From Vibrio splendidus (GTDB lineage: Bacteria > Pseudomonadota > Gammaproteobacteria > Enterobacterales > Vibrionaceae): a stretch of 64,000 nt of DNA. The position numbers and the translations under genes are program-made. Of this stretch, positions 9,221 to 18,831 are shown piece by piece. Position 1 is the stretch's first letter, and each line of letters begins with the position of its first letter. Location: positions 1 through 64,000 of the forward strand of contig NZ_MCUN01000004.1 of the NCBI RefSeq assembly GCF_002873455.1, written 5' to 3'. The notes under the pieces were generated by a model that did no database searches, was not told the DNA's origin, and was given only the letters and a program-made list of their open reading frames with translations.

Positions 9221-10993
9221 TCATTTAGCAGAAGAGATGTTGTTTTCAGCTTCTGATATTTTCTTATATTGAACCTTGGAAAAGTCTCTATTTGGGAATA
9301 AAAAGATCGCTTCGCTACGAATTTGTTCTGCCTTGCTGTGATCGCCTAATCCTTGATACGCGAGAATCAGGTTGCTGTAGAAAGCAGGCCTTGGCTTACT
9401 CTTTATGATCTCTAACGACCAATCTATATAAGGTTGGATCAGGCTAGGATCAGCTTTGTAGAGGCCAATATTTAGATATGTGCTGTATACATCCCAATCA
9501 TAGCGATCTTTCCAAACTACGGGATTCGTTACCTGCTTAAGAATATCTGGATTCTTAGGCTTAGACAGTTCAAATTGAGTCAGCACATAATTGGTATGCA
9601 GCGCGCTCAACATATAGAAACTCACCAAGATCGGAACCACCAAGCTAGACACTCTAAACAGGGTTTTACTAACGATACTAAACGGCTGTTGATAGTGCCG
9701 AGAAGAGCGTTGATCTACCCAGTAAATCAAGATGATGAATGTTATCCAGTGAATCGCAGAATGATAAAAAGGATACTCGAGCTGAGAGTGCAAGAGTATG
9801 GGTACAAATAGCGCGAGCAGTGCTAGACGTGTTCCCTTCGCTGAGTTTGCTATACGTGACAGGACTAACACCGCGGCAATTAAAATTCCAACGATAGGTA
9901 CTATTCCGCCTTCAACCCCCCAAAACAGGAACTCATTGTGCGGGTGATCCATTGAAGGAAGGCCGGGATGATAATTTGGGTTGAGTTGATGCTGGCGAGC
10001 TGTGTATAGCGTGTACTCGGATTCGAACTTCCCGTAGCCATACCCTGTAAATGGCTTTTCGATCATCATATCTAGAGCTTGTGGGAATATATATCCTCGA
10101 GCATCTTCTAAATGAGAACGACTGGCTTTTTGGCTTGCTAAACTATCTACAGACTGCAAGCTAATTATGGTAAAACCAATAACAGCCCCAAGTAGGGTTG
10201 ATGCGCACCATCCGTAGAAGCGTTTCTTGGTCGAGAACTTGTATAGGTAAGGCAGAATACATATCAACCCTATTACGACGGCCAACCAGCCAGTCCGTGA
10301 TGCAATAATAATTAATAGCGGCACGGTTAAGGTTGGGGTTAAATAAAGTAAAATCGATTCGCTAATTTTGTGATTATATTTCGCGGGTTGCCTCGCCAAA
10401 AGATATGCTGAAAGCACAAAACCAGTAGCTAAAAAGCTGGCCATTACATTCGGTTGTTGGAATATTCCGTAAGGTCGATTGGCCGTTGTGTTGTAACCAA
10501 ACAGGTTGCCAGGTTCCAGTAGGAAATATTGCACGTAACCAAAGAGTGCTTGTATAACCACAGCAAGCACAATGAACCACAACATGCGTTGCTTGTGTTT
10601 ATTGCTGAACTTAAATTGCTGAAGTACGACGAACAAGGCAAAGCCAGCCCACAATCCAAGTAAGCGCCCTGCAGCTCCTTGAGGTGCGGCATTACTGTAT
10701 AAAATGGGTAGCGTAAGAATAAGACAGCTTACTAGCAAGCCAACCGTTAACTTGGAATATTTGAGTACACGGTTAGTCGCGAGTTGGTAGAAGCCAATTG
10801 CTAACGTAAAGCTAAGAGCTAACCAAGTGGTTGGATTAAATGATAACGCAAGGCCTGAGCCTCCAGGATTAGGCATGAAAAAATGCATGGCTAACAAGAA
10901 TACAAGAGCTAAAGAAGTCAGAAATGCTTTATTGAGTGGTAGCTGAGTTACCTGATTTTCTAGCTGGGTACCGCTAGTGTGTATTGTTGCCAT
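9221..10993 (-). CDS. pglL: PglL-family O-oligosaccharyltransferase
   Basis: A polytopic inner-membrane protein of 590 residues with about a dozen hydrophobic helices, a large periplasmic loop and a soluble C-terminal tail resembling TPR-like repeats (NLILAYQGLGDHSKAEQ). The loop segment PSMDHPHNEFLFWGVEGG has the histidine motif of Wzy/WaaL/PglL enzymes. PglL moves glycans from lipid carriers to serine or threonine of periplasmic proteins, including pilins. V. cholerae has a PglL gene at the same place between the lysC region and uvrA, which supports this over O-antigen ligase. AGGG lies six bases before the ATG. The acceptor proteins are unknown; the MSHA pilins nearby are candidates only by location. 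Confidence 0.85.
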   Translation of the reverse strand: MATIHTSGTQLENQVTQLPLNKAFLTSLALVFLLAMHFFMPNPGGSGLALSFNPTTWLALSFTLAIGFYQLATNRVLKYSKLTVGLLVSCLILTLPILYSNAAPQGAAGRLLGLWAGFALFVVLQQFKFSNKHKQRMLWFIVLAVVIQALFGYVQYFLLEPGNLFGYNTTANRPYGIFQQPNVMASFLATGFVLSAYLLARQPAKYNHKISESILLYLTPTLTVPLLIIIASRTGWLAVVIGLICILPYLYKFSTKKRFYGWCASTLLGAVIGFTIISLQSVDSLASQKASRSHLEDARGYIFPQALDMMIEKPFTGYGYGKFESEYTLYTARQHQLNPNYHPGLPSMDHPHNEFLFWGVEGGIVPIVGILIAAVLVLSRIANSAKGTRLALLALFVPILLHSQLEYPFYHSAIHWITFIILIYWVDQRSSRHYQQPFSIVSKTLFRVSSLVVPILVSFYMLSALHTNYVLTQFELSKPKNPDILKQVTNPVVWKDRYDWDVYSTYLNIGLYKADPSLIQPYIDWSLEIIKSKPRPAFYSNLILAYQGLGDHSKAEQIRSEAIFLFPNRDFSKVQYKKISEAENNISSAK

Positions 10994-11007
10994 AAATCCC
11001 TAACCTT

Positions 11008-11046
11008 ATAAAAACAGAGCTTGTTCCTTCTGAAACAAGCTCTGTT
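11008..11046 (-). terminator. Terminator of uvrA
   Basis: A perfect 13-bp stem AACAGAGCTTGTT / AACAAGCTCTGTT with an 8-base loop, followed on the minus strand by TTTTTATA. It sits just upstream of the pglL start, so it separates uvrA from pglL. Confidence 0.92.
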
Positions 11047-11089
11047 ACTTTAACATTTTTATGTCTGCTCGCAGGGCGCTATTTTACAC

Positions 11090-13921
11090 CTACTTCAAAT
11101 TTAACATAGGCTTAAGGAAGCGAGCAGTGTGTGAACCTTCGACTAACGCCACATCTTCAGGTGTACCTTCTGCAACAATATCACCGCCCCCTTGACCCCC
11201 TTCAGGACCAAGGTCTAGGATCCAGTCTGCTGTTTTGACGACATCGAGGTTGTGCTCAATCACCACAACCGTATTGCCGTGATCACGCAATCGATGTAGT
11301 ACCGTTAATAGCTGCTGAATATCGTGGAAGTGAAGGCCTGTTGTTGGTTCATCAAGAATGTATAAGGTTTTCCCCGTGTCTCGTTTAGACAATTCACGCG
11401 CTAATTTAACGCGTTGCGCTTCTCCGCCAGATAAGGTTGTCGCCGCTTGCCCTAGTCGAATATAAGAAAGGCCCACATCCATTAAAGTTTGCAGCTTACG
11501 CGCAATAACCGGAACGGGATTGAAGTACTCGCGGGCATCTTCTACCGTCATTTCTAGCACTTCATCAATGGTTTTGCCTTTGTAGCGAACCTCAAGAGTT
11601 TCACGGTTATAGCGTTTACCTTTACACACATCACACGGTACATACACATCCGGCAAGAAGTGCATCTCCACCTTGATTACACCGTCTCCCTGACAAGCTT
11701 CACAACGACCACCACGAACGTTAAAACTGAATCGACCTGGCTTGTAGCCACGAGATCGTGATTCTTGTGTACCAGCAAATAATTCTCGGATAGGAGTGAA
11801 AATACCGGTGTAAGTCGCAGGGTTTGATCTAGGGGTGCGACCGATAGGGCTTTGATCAATATCGATCACTTTATCGAAATGCTCTAAGCCTTTTATCTTT
11901 CTGTGCGGTGCCGGAACTGCAGTCGTTGCACCGTTTAATTGAGTGTGGGCGACTTTAAAGAAAGTGTCATTGATTAGTGTTGATTTACCTGAACCTGATA
12001 CACCCGTAATACAGCTGAACAAACCAACAGGAATCGTCGCGGTCACATTCTTTAGGTTGTTCCCCGTTGCGCCAACGATCTCGACGACTTTCTTTTTGTC
12101 GATAGGTGTTCTTTGTTTTGGTACCGCAATTTCTTTGGCACCGCTGAGGTATTGCCCTGTCAAAGAGTTCGGGTTTTCGATGATGTCTTGCATGGTACCT
12201 TCTGCAACCACGTGGCCACCGTGAACACCTGCCCCAGGGCCGATATCGATAACATGGTCAGCACAACGGATCGCGTCTTCATCATGCTCAACGACAAGCA
12301 CGGTATTACCTAAATCTCTGAGGTGAACCAAAGTTTGCAGTAGACGTTCATTATCGCGCTGATGGAGGCCAATTGATGGCTCATCTAGCACATACATAAC
12401 ACCAACTAACCCAGCACCAATTTGACTTGCTAGACGAATTCTCTGAGCTTCACCACCAGACAGTGTTTCCGCGCTGCGTGATAAGTTGAGATAGTTCAAG
12501 CCTACATTGACTAAGAAATGCAGGCGGTCATTAATCTCTTTCATTACCTTATCTGCGATCTGCCCACGCTGACCGTCTAACTTCAATTCTTGGAAAAATT
12601 GCAGTGCGTCGGCAATGCTGAGTTCAACGATTTCTGGCAATGTTGTATCACCAATGAAAACATTTCTAGCTTCCAGCCTTAAGCGAGTACCACTACAGCT
12701 AGAGCAAGATTTTGTTGAGATGTATTTGGCAAGGTCTTCACGTACTGCACTAGATTCAGTGTCATGGTAACGACGTTCTAACGTGTTGAGAATACCTTCA
12801 AATGGGTGACGCTTGACTCGGATATCACCACGATCATTGATGTATTTGAATTCGACCTCTGTGCGGCCAGATCCTTTTAAAATGATCTCTTGAGTTTTCT
12901 TTGGCAAAGAATTAAATGGTGCATAAAGATCAAAACCATAATGATCCGATAGCGACGTCAGCATCTGAAAATAGTAGTAATTCTTTTGATCCCAGCCTTT
13001 AATCGCCCCCTCTGCAACGCTCAGATTCTCATCCAAAATTACTCGACTTGGATCAAAATATTGTTGAACACCAAGGCCATCACAAGTGCCACACGCTCCT
13101 GCTGGGTTGTTAAATGAGAATAGGCGAGGCTCAAGTTCTTGCATGCTGTAGCCACACTTTGGACAAGCAAAATTAGCTGAGAACACGATCTCTTCTTGTT
13201 CTTTATCATCCATCCAACCGACAACAGCGATACCACCAGATAGCTCTAATGTTGTCTCGAATGATTCAGCCAAACGCTGTTGAAGATCTGGGCGAACCTT
13301 GAATCTGTCTACCACGACTTCAATGGTGTGCTTCTTGTGCAGTTCCAATGTTGGTGGATCGGATAAATCACAGGTTTCACCATCAATACGAGCACGGATA
13401 AAACCTTGCGCTGCTAGGTTTTCTAGTGTCTTTACATGCTCACCTTTACGTTCTTTGACGATCGGTGCCATCAGCATCATCTTTGAGCCTTCAGGCAGTT
13501 CTAATACCTTGTCGACCATCTGGCTGATGGTTTGCGCCGCTAGGGGGATGTTGTGATCAGGACAGCGTGGCTCGCCGACTCGCGCGTAAAGCAGTCTTAG
13601 GTAATCGTAGACTTCAGTAATAGTACCGACGGTTGAGCGAGGATTATGCGAAGTCGATTTTTGTTCTATCGAGATGGCTGGAGATAAACCTTCTATGTGG
13701 TCGACATCGGGTTTTTCCATAAGAGATAGAAATTGACGGGCGTAGGCCGACAAAGACTCAACATAACGACGTTGACCTTCCGCATAGAGAGTATCAAACG
13801 CAAGTGACGACTTTCCTGAACCTGATAAACCGGTGATAACCGTCAGCTTATCACGAGGTATGGTTAGGTTAATGTCTTTGAGGTTATGCGTACGAGCGCC
13901 TCTAATTTCTATTTTATCCAT
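11090..13921 (-). CDS. uvrA: Excinuclease ABC subunit A
   Basis: UvrA is the damage-sensing ATPase of nucleotide excision repair and loads UvrB on distorted DNA. The 943-residue protein is full length. It contains two ABC modules: the first has Walker A GLSGSGKS near residue 31 and [14 protein letters not shown] in the middle, the second has GVSGSGKST and [15 protein letters not shown]. Zinc-finger cysteines CPKCGYSM...CGTCDG and CEACQGDG...CDVCKG are intact. A LexA box lies upstream, so it belongs to the SOS regulon. In enterics uvrA is divergent from ssb; here galU and qstR lie between them. Confidence 0.99.
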   Translation of the reverse strand: MDKIEIRGARTHNLKDINLTIPRDKLTVITGLSGSGKSSLAFDTLYAEGQRRYVESLSAYARQFLSLMEKPDVDHIEGLSPAISIEQKSTSHNPRSTVGTITEVYDYLRLLYARVGEPRCPDHNIPLAAQTISQMVDKVLELPEGSKMMLMAPIVKERKGEHVKTLENLAAQGFIRARIDGETCDLSDPPTLELHKKHTIEVVVDRFKVRPDLQQRLAESFETTLELSGGIAVVGWMDDKEQEEIVFSANFACPKCGYSMQELEPRLFSFNNPAGACGTCDGLGVQQYFDPSRVILDENLSVAEGAIKGWDQKNYYYFQMLTSLSDHYGFDLYAPFNSLPKKTQEIILKGSGRTEVEFKYINDRGDIRVKRHPFEGILNTLERRYHDTESSAVREDLAKYISTKSCSSCSGTRLRLEARNVFIGDTTLPEIVELSIADALQFFQELKLDGQRGQIADKVMKEINDRLHFLVNVGLNYLNLSRSAETLSGGEAQRIRLASQIGAGLVGVMYVLDEPSIGLHQRDNERLLQTLVHLRDLGNTVLVVEHDEDAIRCADHVIDIGPGAGVHGGHVVAEGTMQDIIENPNSLTGQYLSGAKEIAVPKQRTPIDKKKVVEIVGATGNNLKNVTATIPVGLFSCITGVSGSGKSTLINDTFFKVAHTQLNGATTAVPAPHRKIKGLEHFDKVIDIDQSPIGRTPRSNPATYTGIFTPIRELFAGTQESRSRGYKPGRFSFNVRGGRCEACQGDGVIKVEMHFLPDVYVPCDVCKGKRYNRETLEVRYKGKTIDEVLEMTVEDAREYFNPVPVIARKLQTLMDVGLSYIRLGQAATTLSGGEAQRVKLARELSKRDTGKTLYILDEPTTGLHFHDIQQLLTVLHRLRDHGNTVVVIEHNLDVVKTADWILDLGPEGGQGGGDIVAEGTPEDVALVEGSHTARFLKPMLNLK

Positions 13922-13985
13922 CTCAACAGACCATGTAATTTTAAGTGGCTAAAGTATTACATAGAGTGAGATTTGTGCAAAGTTT

Positions 13986-14005
13986 TACTGGATAAAAAAA
14001 CAGTA
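13986..14005 (-). promoter_or_regulatory. LexA (SOS) box of uvrA
   Basis: TACTGGATAAAAAAACAGTA matches the gammaproteobacterial LexA consensus TACTG(TA)5CAGTA at both outer half sites. It lies 65 bp before the uvrA start codon and overlaps none of its neighbours. uvrA is a classical SOS gene, so the assignment is well supported. Confidence 0.88.
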
Positions 14006-14006
14006 A

Positions 14007-14035
14007 ACAAAAAAAGGCGACTCTTTTGAGTCACC
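14007..14035 (-). terminator. Terminator of galU
   Basis: On the minus strand GGTGACTC-AAAA-GAGTCGCC forms an 8-bp stem with one G-U pair and is followed by seven T. Its T tract begins only two bases from the uvrA LexA box. Confidence 0.88.
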
Positions 14036-14083
14036 CTTGGAATCATTTAATGTGCTGTTAACCAACCGCTAATGGCTATTAAT

Positions 14084-14115
14084 TAAACAGCTAAACAGCT
14101 AAACAGCTAAACAGC
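14084..14115. repeat. Four 8-bp tandem repeats (TAAACAGC) after galU
   Basis: The unit TAAACAGC occurs four times without a mismatch, 20 bp downstream of the galU stop codon and before its terminator. It would be transcribed as part of the galU 3' UTR. Confidence 0.95.
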
Positions 14116-14135
14116 GAGTAAGCCAAAATTAGCGA

Positions 14136-15008
14136 TTAAGCTTCTTTTGTTGTTGTGTGCTTACCTAGCTCGATTTGTTGCTGGTCTTTTTTGTATAGGT
14201 TTTCAAAGCAGTAGTTTGTTGCTTCGATATAGCCTTCAACACTACCGCAGTCAAAACGTTGGCCTTTAAATTTGTAAGCCAATACGCAGCCTGCTTTTGC
14301 TTGTTTTAGCAATGCATCAGTGATCTGGATTTCGCCACCTTTGCCTGGTTCAGTTTGCTCGATAAGCTCAAAGATATCTGGAGTCAAAATGTAACGGCCA
14401 ATGATTGCTAGATTGCTTGGTGCAGTACCTGGCTCTGGCTTTTCTACCATGTCATCAACGCGGAAAAGGTCGTCTTTGATCATCTCGCCCGAGATAACAC
14501 CGTATTTGTGTGTTTCGTTTTCAGGTACTTCTTGTACCGCAACGATTGAACATCGAAACTGTTTGTATAACGCAACCATCTGAGCAAGTACGCCTTGCTG
14601 CTCGTTAACACAAAGGTCGTCGGCAAGCACGACTGCGAATGGTTCATCACCCACAAGCTCGCGACCCGTTAAGATAGCGTGGCCAAGGCCTTTCATCTCA
14701 CGTTGGCGAATGTAGGTGAAGTTTGCTGCTTCAATTGTCTCACGGATATTGATCAGCAGGTCTTCTTTATTTGTACCGCTGATCTGGTGCTCAAGTTCGT
14801 AGTTCTTATCAAAGTGATCCATCAATGAGTGCTTACCACGACCGGTAACAATGCACATGCCGTCCATACCGGCTTCGATCGCTTCTTCAACGCCGTATTC
14901 AATCAGAGGTTTGTTTACTACAGGCATCATTTCTTTGGGCATTGACTTAGTTGCAGGTAAAAAACGTGTACCGTAGCCAGCTGCCGGGAAAAGGCACTTT
15001 TTGATCAT
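14136..15008 (-). CDS. galU: UTP--glucose-1-phosphate uridylyltransferase
   Basis: GalU makes UDP-glucose from UTP and glucose-1-phosphate, feeding exopolysaccharide, lipopolysaccharide and galactose metabolism. The 290 residues start with the nucleotidyltransferase signature KKCLFPAAGYGTRFLPATKS, followed by PKEMMPVVNKPLIEYGVEEA, and contain VVLADD for metal and UTP binding and GEIQITDAL towards the end. Length matches the family. It is on the minus strand after qstR, with 157 bp between them, and ends in an 8-bp repeat array and its own terminator. In V. cholerae UDP-glucose supply affects biofilm polysaccharide, but no such genes are here. Confidence 0.97.
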   Translation of the reverse strand: MIKKCLFPAAGYGTRFLPATKSMPKEMMPVVNKPLIEYGVEEAIEAGMDGMCIVTGRGKHSLMDHFDKNYELEHQISGTNKEDLLINIRETIEAANFTYIRQREMKGLGHAILTGRELVGDEPFAVVLADDLCVNEQQGVLAQMVALYKQFRCSIVAVQEVPENETHKYGVISGEMIKDDLFRVDDMVEKPEPGTAPSNLAIIGRYILTPDIFELIEQTEPGKGGEIQITDALLKQAKAGCVLAYKFKGQRFDCGSVEGYIEATNYCFENLYKKDQQQIELGKHTTTKEA

Positions 15009-15165
15009 GATAAGACCCTTTATCTATAATAATTATTGATTCAACCTGAATGGCTGATATTTCTGAGGGCAACTCTAGCATAAGTTATGTCGAAAATTCA
15101 GCAACAATCCGTATGGTTTACTAGAGCTTCCCTCAAAATTATCGTCAGTTTAAGAGGCTGATCAA

Positions 15166-15813
15166 TTATGCAAGTAGATTCTGGTTTGCCCATGCAATGG
15201 CTTGGACTCTATTTTTAACGGCCAGTTTACGGAATATCTGATAAAGGTGAGATTTAACCGTGAATTCGCTAATAAACAAATCATCGGCTATTTGAGTGTT
15301 TGATGAGCCTGATTGAAGGCAGCGAATCACTTGCAACTCTCTAATGGTTAAGTCGACATTGGTGGGGGTTGTATTGGTGTTCACGATGTTTCGATAGTAG
15401 AACAACAATTGGCTTGCCACTTTTCTAGGTAGCCAATTGTCTCCATTGATTACCTCTTCAAGCCCTTTCGCTATTTTGGCTTTCTCTTCAGAGTTATAAA
15501 AGAGACCTTTTAATACGCCAAACGTAATCAACTCCGATGTGGGAAGAGCTTTGGGGACGTTGAATAGAATGATCTCATGATTTTTCCACATTACGGGTAA
15601 ATTTGGATGAAGGTTGATTAATCGAGGCACCTCTTTGTAATCAACCAGTAAAATTCGGTTGCTCTGCTTTCGATCAAATAACATCAAATCGTCCGGTGTC
15701 ATCTTATAAAGGATAATAGATAAGTGCTTTTCTATTTCTTTTACATGTAGATAGTTGTCGCTTGGGTCGATGCATAGAAAGTGTAAAGTGCGAGCGTATC
15801 GAGACTTTCTCAT
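15166..15813 (-). CDS. qstR: LuxR-family regulator QstR
   Basis: A 215-residue transcription factor with an N-terminal receiver-like part lacking an obvious phosphorylation pattern and a C-terminal LuxR helix-turn-helix (about 153-212: TIRELQVIRCLQSG, SEFTVKSHLYQIFRKL). The layout resembles CsgD, VpsT and QstR. The position between galU and ssb is where V. cholerae carries qstR, which joins TfoX and HapR signals to switch on DNA-uptake genes and the type VI secretion system. WLPR at 127-130 occupies the place of the c-di-GMP motif W[F/L/M][T/S]R of VpsT, but with Pro at the third position, so c-di-GMP binding is doubtful. Its own targets are not in this window. Confidence 0.85.
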   Translation of the reverse strand: MRKSRYARTLHFLCIDPSDNYLHVKEIEKHLSIILYKMTPDDLMLFDRKQSNRILLVDYKEVPRLINLHPNLPVMWKNHEIILFNVPKALPTSELITFGVLKGLFYNSEEKAKIAKGLEEVINGDNWLPRKVASQLLFYYRNIVNTNTTPTNVDLTIRELQVIRCLQSGSSNTQIADDLFISEFTVKSHLYQIFRKLAVKNRVQAIAWANQNLLA

Positions 15814-16091
15814 TGAAACTCCTTGTTTAGATTGGATTAGATTTCACGTTGTCATGCATGCTTCGGCTTCTTTAGCACCTTGATGGTGACTTGCGTTGAA
15901 TATCAATTCCTAAAGTAAATGAGTGGTTTGTAAGTGGAGAAAAAAGCAACATCGCTCTGAATATCATGATTTGTTACGTTTTTATTCTTTGTAGTGAGGA
16001 GAGAATAGGAATGCGATTTATCACTGCAGAAAAGCATGCTATTCTTGTGCGCTAAAATTTTCTGAGACTATGAATTTAGACGGAGCAAATC

Positions 16092-16652
16092 ATGGCTAGC
16101 CGTGGAGTTAACAAAGTTATATTAGTGGGTAACCTAGGTAATGACCCTGAAATTCGTTACATGCCAAATGGCGGCGCAGTAGCGAACATTACCATTGCAA
16201 CGTCAGAGTCATGGCGTGATAAAGCAACTGGCGAACAGCGTGAAAAAACAGAATGGCACCGTGTTGCTCTGTTTGGCAAGCTAGCGGAAGTTGCTGGTGA
16301 GTACCTACGTAAAGGTTCTCAAGTTTACATTGAAGGTCAACTTCAAACGCGTAAATGGCAAGATCAAAGCGGTCAAGATCGCTACACAACAGAAGTCGTT
16401 GTTCAAGGCTTCAACGGTGTAATGCAAATGCTTGGCGGTCGTGCTCAAAGCGGTGCTCCTGCTCAAGGTGGTATGGGTAACAACCAACAGCAAGGTAGTT
16501 GGGGTCAGCCACAACAGCCACAACAACAACAGCAACAACAATATAGTGCTCCTGCTCAACAGCAGCCGAAAGCACCTCAACAAGCTCCTCAGCAGGCTCA
16601 ACCTCAATATAATGAGCCGCCAATGGATTTTGATGATGACATCCCATTTTAA
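16092..16652 (+). CDS. ssb: Single-stranded DNA-binding protein
   Basis: SSB coats single-stranded DNA in replication, repair and recombination. The 186 residues have an OB fold (1 to about 112, starting [19 protein letters not shown]), a glutamine- and proline-rich linker (about 115-175) built largely of CAA/CAG codons, and the acidic tail DFDDDIPF that recruits partner proteins. The linker is the part that varies among vibrios. The ATG has GGAGCAA upstream. It is divergent from qstR with 278 bp between them and is ended by a strong hairpin. I saw no LexA box in its upstream region. Confidence 0.98.
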   Translation: MASRGVNKVILVGNLGNDPEIRYMPNGGAVANITIATSESWRDKATGEQREKTEWHRVALFGKLAEVAGEYLRKGSQVYIEGQLQTRKWQDQSGQDRYTTEVVVQGFNGVMQMLGGRAQSGAPAQGGMGNNQQQGSWGQPQQPQQQQQQQYSAPAQQQPKAPQQAPQQAQPQYNEPPMDFDDDIPF

Positions 16653-16692
16653 GCCCAGTTTTTAATATATTATAAAGACAGTATTAAATTGG

Positions 16693-16720
16693 AAAAAGCC
16701 GCGTTTATCGCGGCTTTTTG
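16693..16720 (+). terminator. Terminator of ssb
   Basis: AAAAAGCCGCG-TTTA-TCGCGGCTTTTT: perfect GC-rich stem with T run, 40 bp after the ssb stop. Confidence 0.95.
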
Positions 16721-16757
16721 TTACCTAGAATTCTTAACGCTTTATTTACAACGTCAA

Positions 16758-16787
16758 TTTATAGTATAAGTAGCAATACGGTATAAT
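16758..16787 (+). promoter_or_regulatory. Candidate promoter of csrD/mshH
   Basis: A consensus -10 TATAAT (16782-16787) has TTTATA (16758-16763) 18 bp upstream as a weak -35. The predicted RNA start near 16793 favours ATG 16814 as the translation start. Confidence 0.5.
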
Positions 16788-16813
16788 GTGAGTTGAAAAG
16801 GATTTCGTTATTC

Positions 16814-18829
16814 ATGAGATATACCCCGACACTAAAATTGAGCACTCGATTGGTCGCATTTGTTACTGTGATAGTGATCAGTGCGATGTTCATTCTTTTT
16901 ATTGGTGGCACACTTTCCTTTAAGCGTATCGGACAGGAATATTTAGACCATTATTTGGTTGGTATTGTCGACGTTGTAGATAAAGAGATGGAAGATCCCG
17001 ACGCCGCGTATTCGATGCAGCGTTGGATGCCTAAAATGTTGCAGGCAAGCAATATTGTTGAGATGAAGCTCTCGAATCAGACTGGCATCGTTTATCGTTT
17101 TAAAGATACCTCCCCACAAATTGATCCTAACCGTCTTTATGAAAGAAGCTTTATTCTAGAGCGAAATGAAGGTTATCGAATCGAGTTTAAAGCACTGCCT
17201 CCTTATATTGGTTATAGCTACTCAATGGAAGCGATGTGGTCAATTACTTTGGCTGTTGCATTGATCCTATTCTGCCTGGCTCGTGGTGTTCGTTGGTTGA
17301 AAGAACAGTTGATGGGTTCTGAGATCTTGGAAGAGCGAGGAAGAATGATCTTAGCTGGGCAAGTTGAGGCTCATGCAAAGGGAGATGAACTTGAATGGCC
17401 ATATACGGCGAGTGAAGCCTTGGATGTATTGATCGAAGAGTTACAAGATGCTCGTCAAGAAAGAAGCCGCTTTGATACCTTTATTCGTACCCATACTTTC
17501 CTAGACAAACTCACGGGCACAGCAAACCGAGTCCTATTCGATAACAAGCTTGAATCGGCTTTACATGAAAGCGGTGCTCGAGGTGGTGTGTTACTGATAC
17601 GTATCGATGAATGGGAGCAAGTTCATGATGCTAATGACAAGCAAATCACTGACGGATTTATTATTGAAGTTGGCGAAGTCTTGTCGAATATTGTTCAACG
17701 CTATCCTGATGTTATTTTTTCTCGCTATTACGAAGCAGACTTTGCGGTGTTTGTTCCACATCAGGGGGCAAAAGATATTGCGACCTTGGCCGCTCAATGC
17801 TTGAGACAGTTAGACAAGCTAACTCCACCCGAACCTTTAGAGTCTGATAATTGGTGCCATATTGGCGTAACCATGTATACCGAAGGTGAGCGCCATAGCC
17901 AGATCATGGATGAAACGGAAACAGCATTAAAGAGTGCCCAGCTGGAGCGCATTAATAACTGGAGCCGTTACCCTAAGCAGAATACAAATGAGCTTGAGAG
18001 AGGCAGTGTTCGCTGGAGAACATTGCTGGATAAAGCCCTGCTTCCTGAAAACTTAGTAATCTTTGCTCAGCGATGTTATCTTATCCCGGAGTTGGGTCAA
18101 GTTAATGAATTACATAGAGAAATATTCACTAGAATTCAGGATCCTGATAAAGGTTTATTGAAATCGTCTCGATTTATGCCTGCGGTAGAACAAGTGGGTT
18201 ATCAAGCTCAAATGGACCAATCGGTTCTAAAGGTTTTGTTGAAATCGCTGAAAGAGTCAACTCAGACTCTCAATTACTCGGTCAACCTCAATGTTACTCC
18301 ATTTGCGAGTAAACAGCATTTTAAGTGGTTTAGAAGTGAGTTGTTACAGCTCTCTGCTCAACACCGCTCTCAGCTTGCGTTTGAGTTTCCAGAAGGGCAC
18401 TTGATTGCCCATCTTGATTATATGAGACCGGTGGCAAAGATGTTGCGAGGTTTAGGGTGTAAAATTGTGGTTGGCCAAGCTGGACGAACCATTGTTAGTA
18501 CTCACTATATAAAGGACTTAAAGGTTAATTACATTAAGCTTCATCGAAGCTTAATAAAGAAAATCGATCAAAGGCATGAGAACCAACTGTTTGTCCGAAG
18601 CTTAATTGGTGCATGCGGTGACTCTCCAACTCAAGTTATTGCAGTTGGAGTCGAGACAAAACAAGAAAAGAATACCTTGATAGAGTTAGGCATTAACGGC
18701 TATCAAGGGAGGTATTTCGACGAAGAACAACAAATTATCCCTTTGCCTAATCAAGCTGAAAAGGCCGCGAAAGCGGAATCTGTTGTAAAAGTTGGACGAA
18801 GAAATCGATGGCGTAAGAGTAGTACTTAA
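16814..18829 (+). CDS. mshH: CsrD/MshH: degenerate GGDEF-EAL membrane protein
   Basis: This 671-residue protein has two N-terminal membrane helices (about 13-38 and 148-165) flanking a periplasmic domain, then a HAMP-like linker, a GGDEF domain and an EAL domain. The GGDEF motif has decayed to YYEADF and the EAL motif to FEFPE, so neither diguanylate cyclase nor phosphodiesterase activity is expected. E. coli CsrD with the same design targets the small RNAs CsrB and CsrC for decay by RNase E. In vibrios the gene opens the MSHA locus and is called mshH. I chose ATG 16814 over TTG 16793 because AAAGGA precedes it and the candidate promoter would start RNA near 16793. mshI follows after two bases. 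Confidence 0.9.
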   Translation: MRYTPTLKLSTRLVAFVTVIVISAMFILFIGGTLSFKRIGQEYLDHYLVGIVDVVDKEMEDPDAAYSMQRWMPKMLQASNIVEMKLSNQTGIVYRFKDTSPQIDPNRLYERSFILERNEGYRIEFKALPPYIGYSYSMEAMWSITLAVALILFCLARGVRWLKEQLMGSEILEERGRMILAGQVEAHAKGDELEWPYTASEALDVLIEELQDARQERSRFDTFIRTHTFLDKLTGTANRVLFDNKLESALHESGARGGVLLIRIDEWEQVHDANDKQITDGFIIEVGEVLSNIVQRYPDVIFSRYYEADFAVFVPHQGAKDIATLAAQCLRQLDKLTPPEPLESDNWCHIGVTMYTEGERHSQIMDETETALKSAQLERINNWSRYPKQNTNELERGSVRWRTLLDKALLPENLVIFAQRCYLIPELGQVNELHREIFTRIQDPDKGLLKSSRFMPAVEQVGYQAQMDQSVLKVLLKSLKESTQTLNYSVNLNVTPFASKQHFKWFRSELLQLSAQHRSQLAFEFPEGHLIAHLDYMRPVAKMLRGLGCKIVVGQAGRTIVSTHYIKDLKVNYIKLHRSLIKKIDQRHENQLFVRSLIGACGDSPTQVIAVGVETKQEKNTLIELGINGYQGRYFDEEQQIIPLPNQAEKAAKAESVVKVGRRNRWRKSST

Positions 18830-18831
18830 GA

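Noticed and set aside
16305..16665. Leu/Val-rich and Asn/Ser-rich frames over the end of ssb
   Set aside because: They are other-frame readings of the CAA/CAG glutamine linker.
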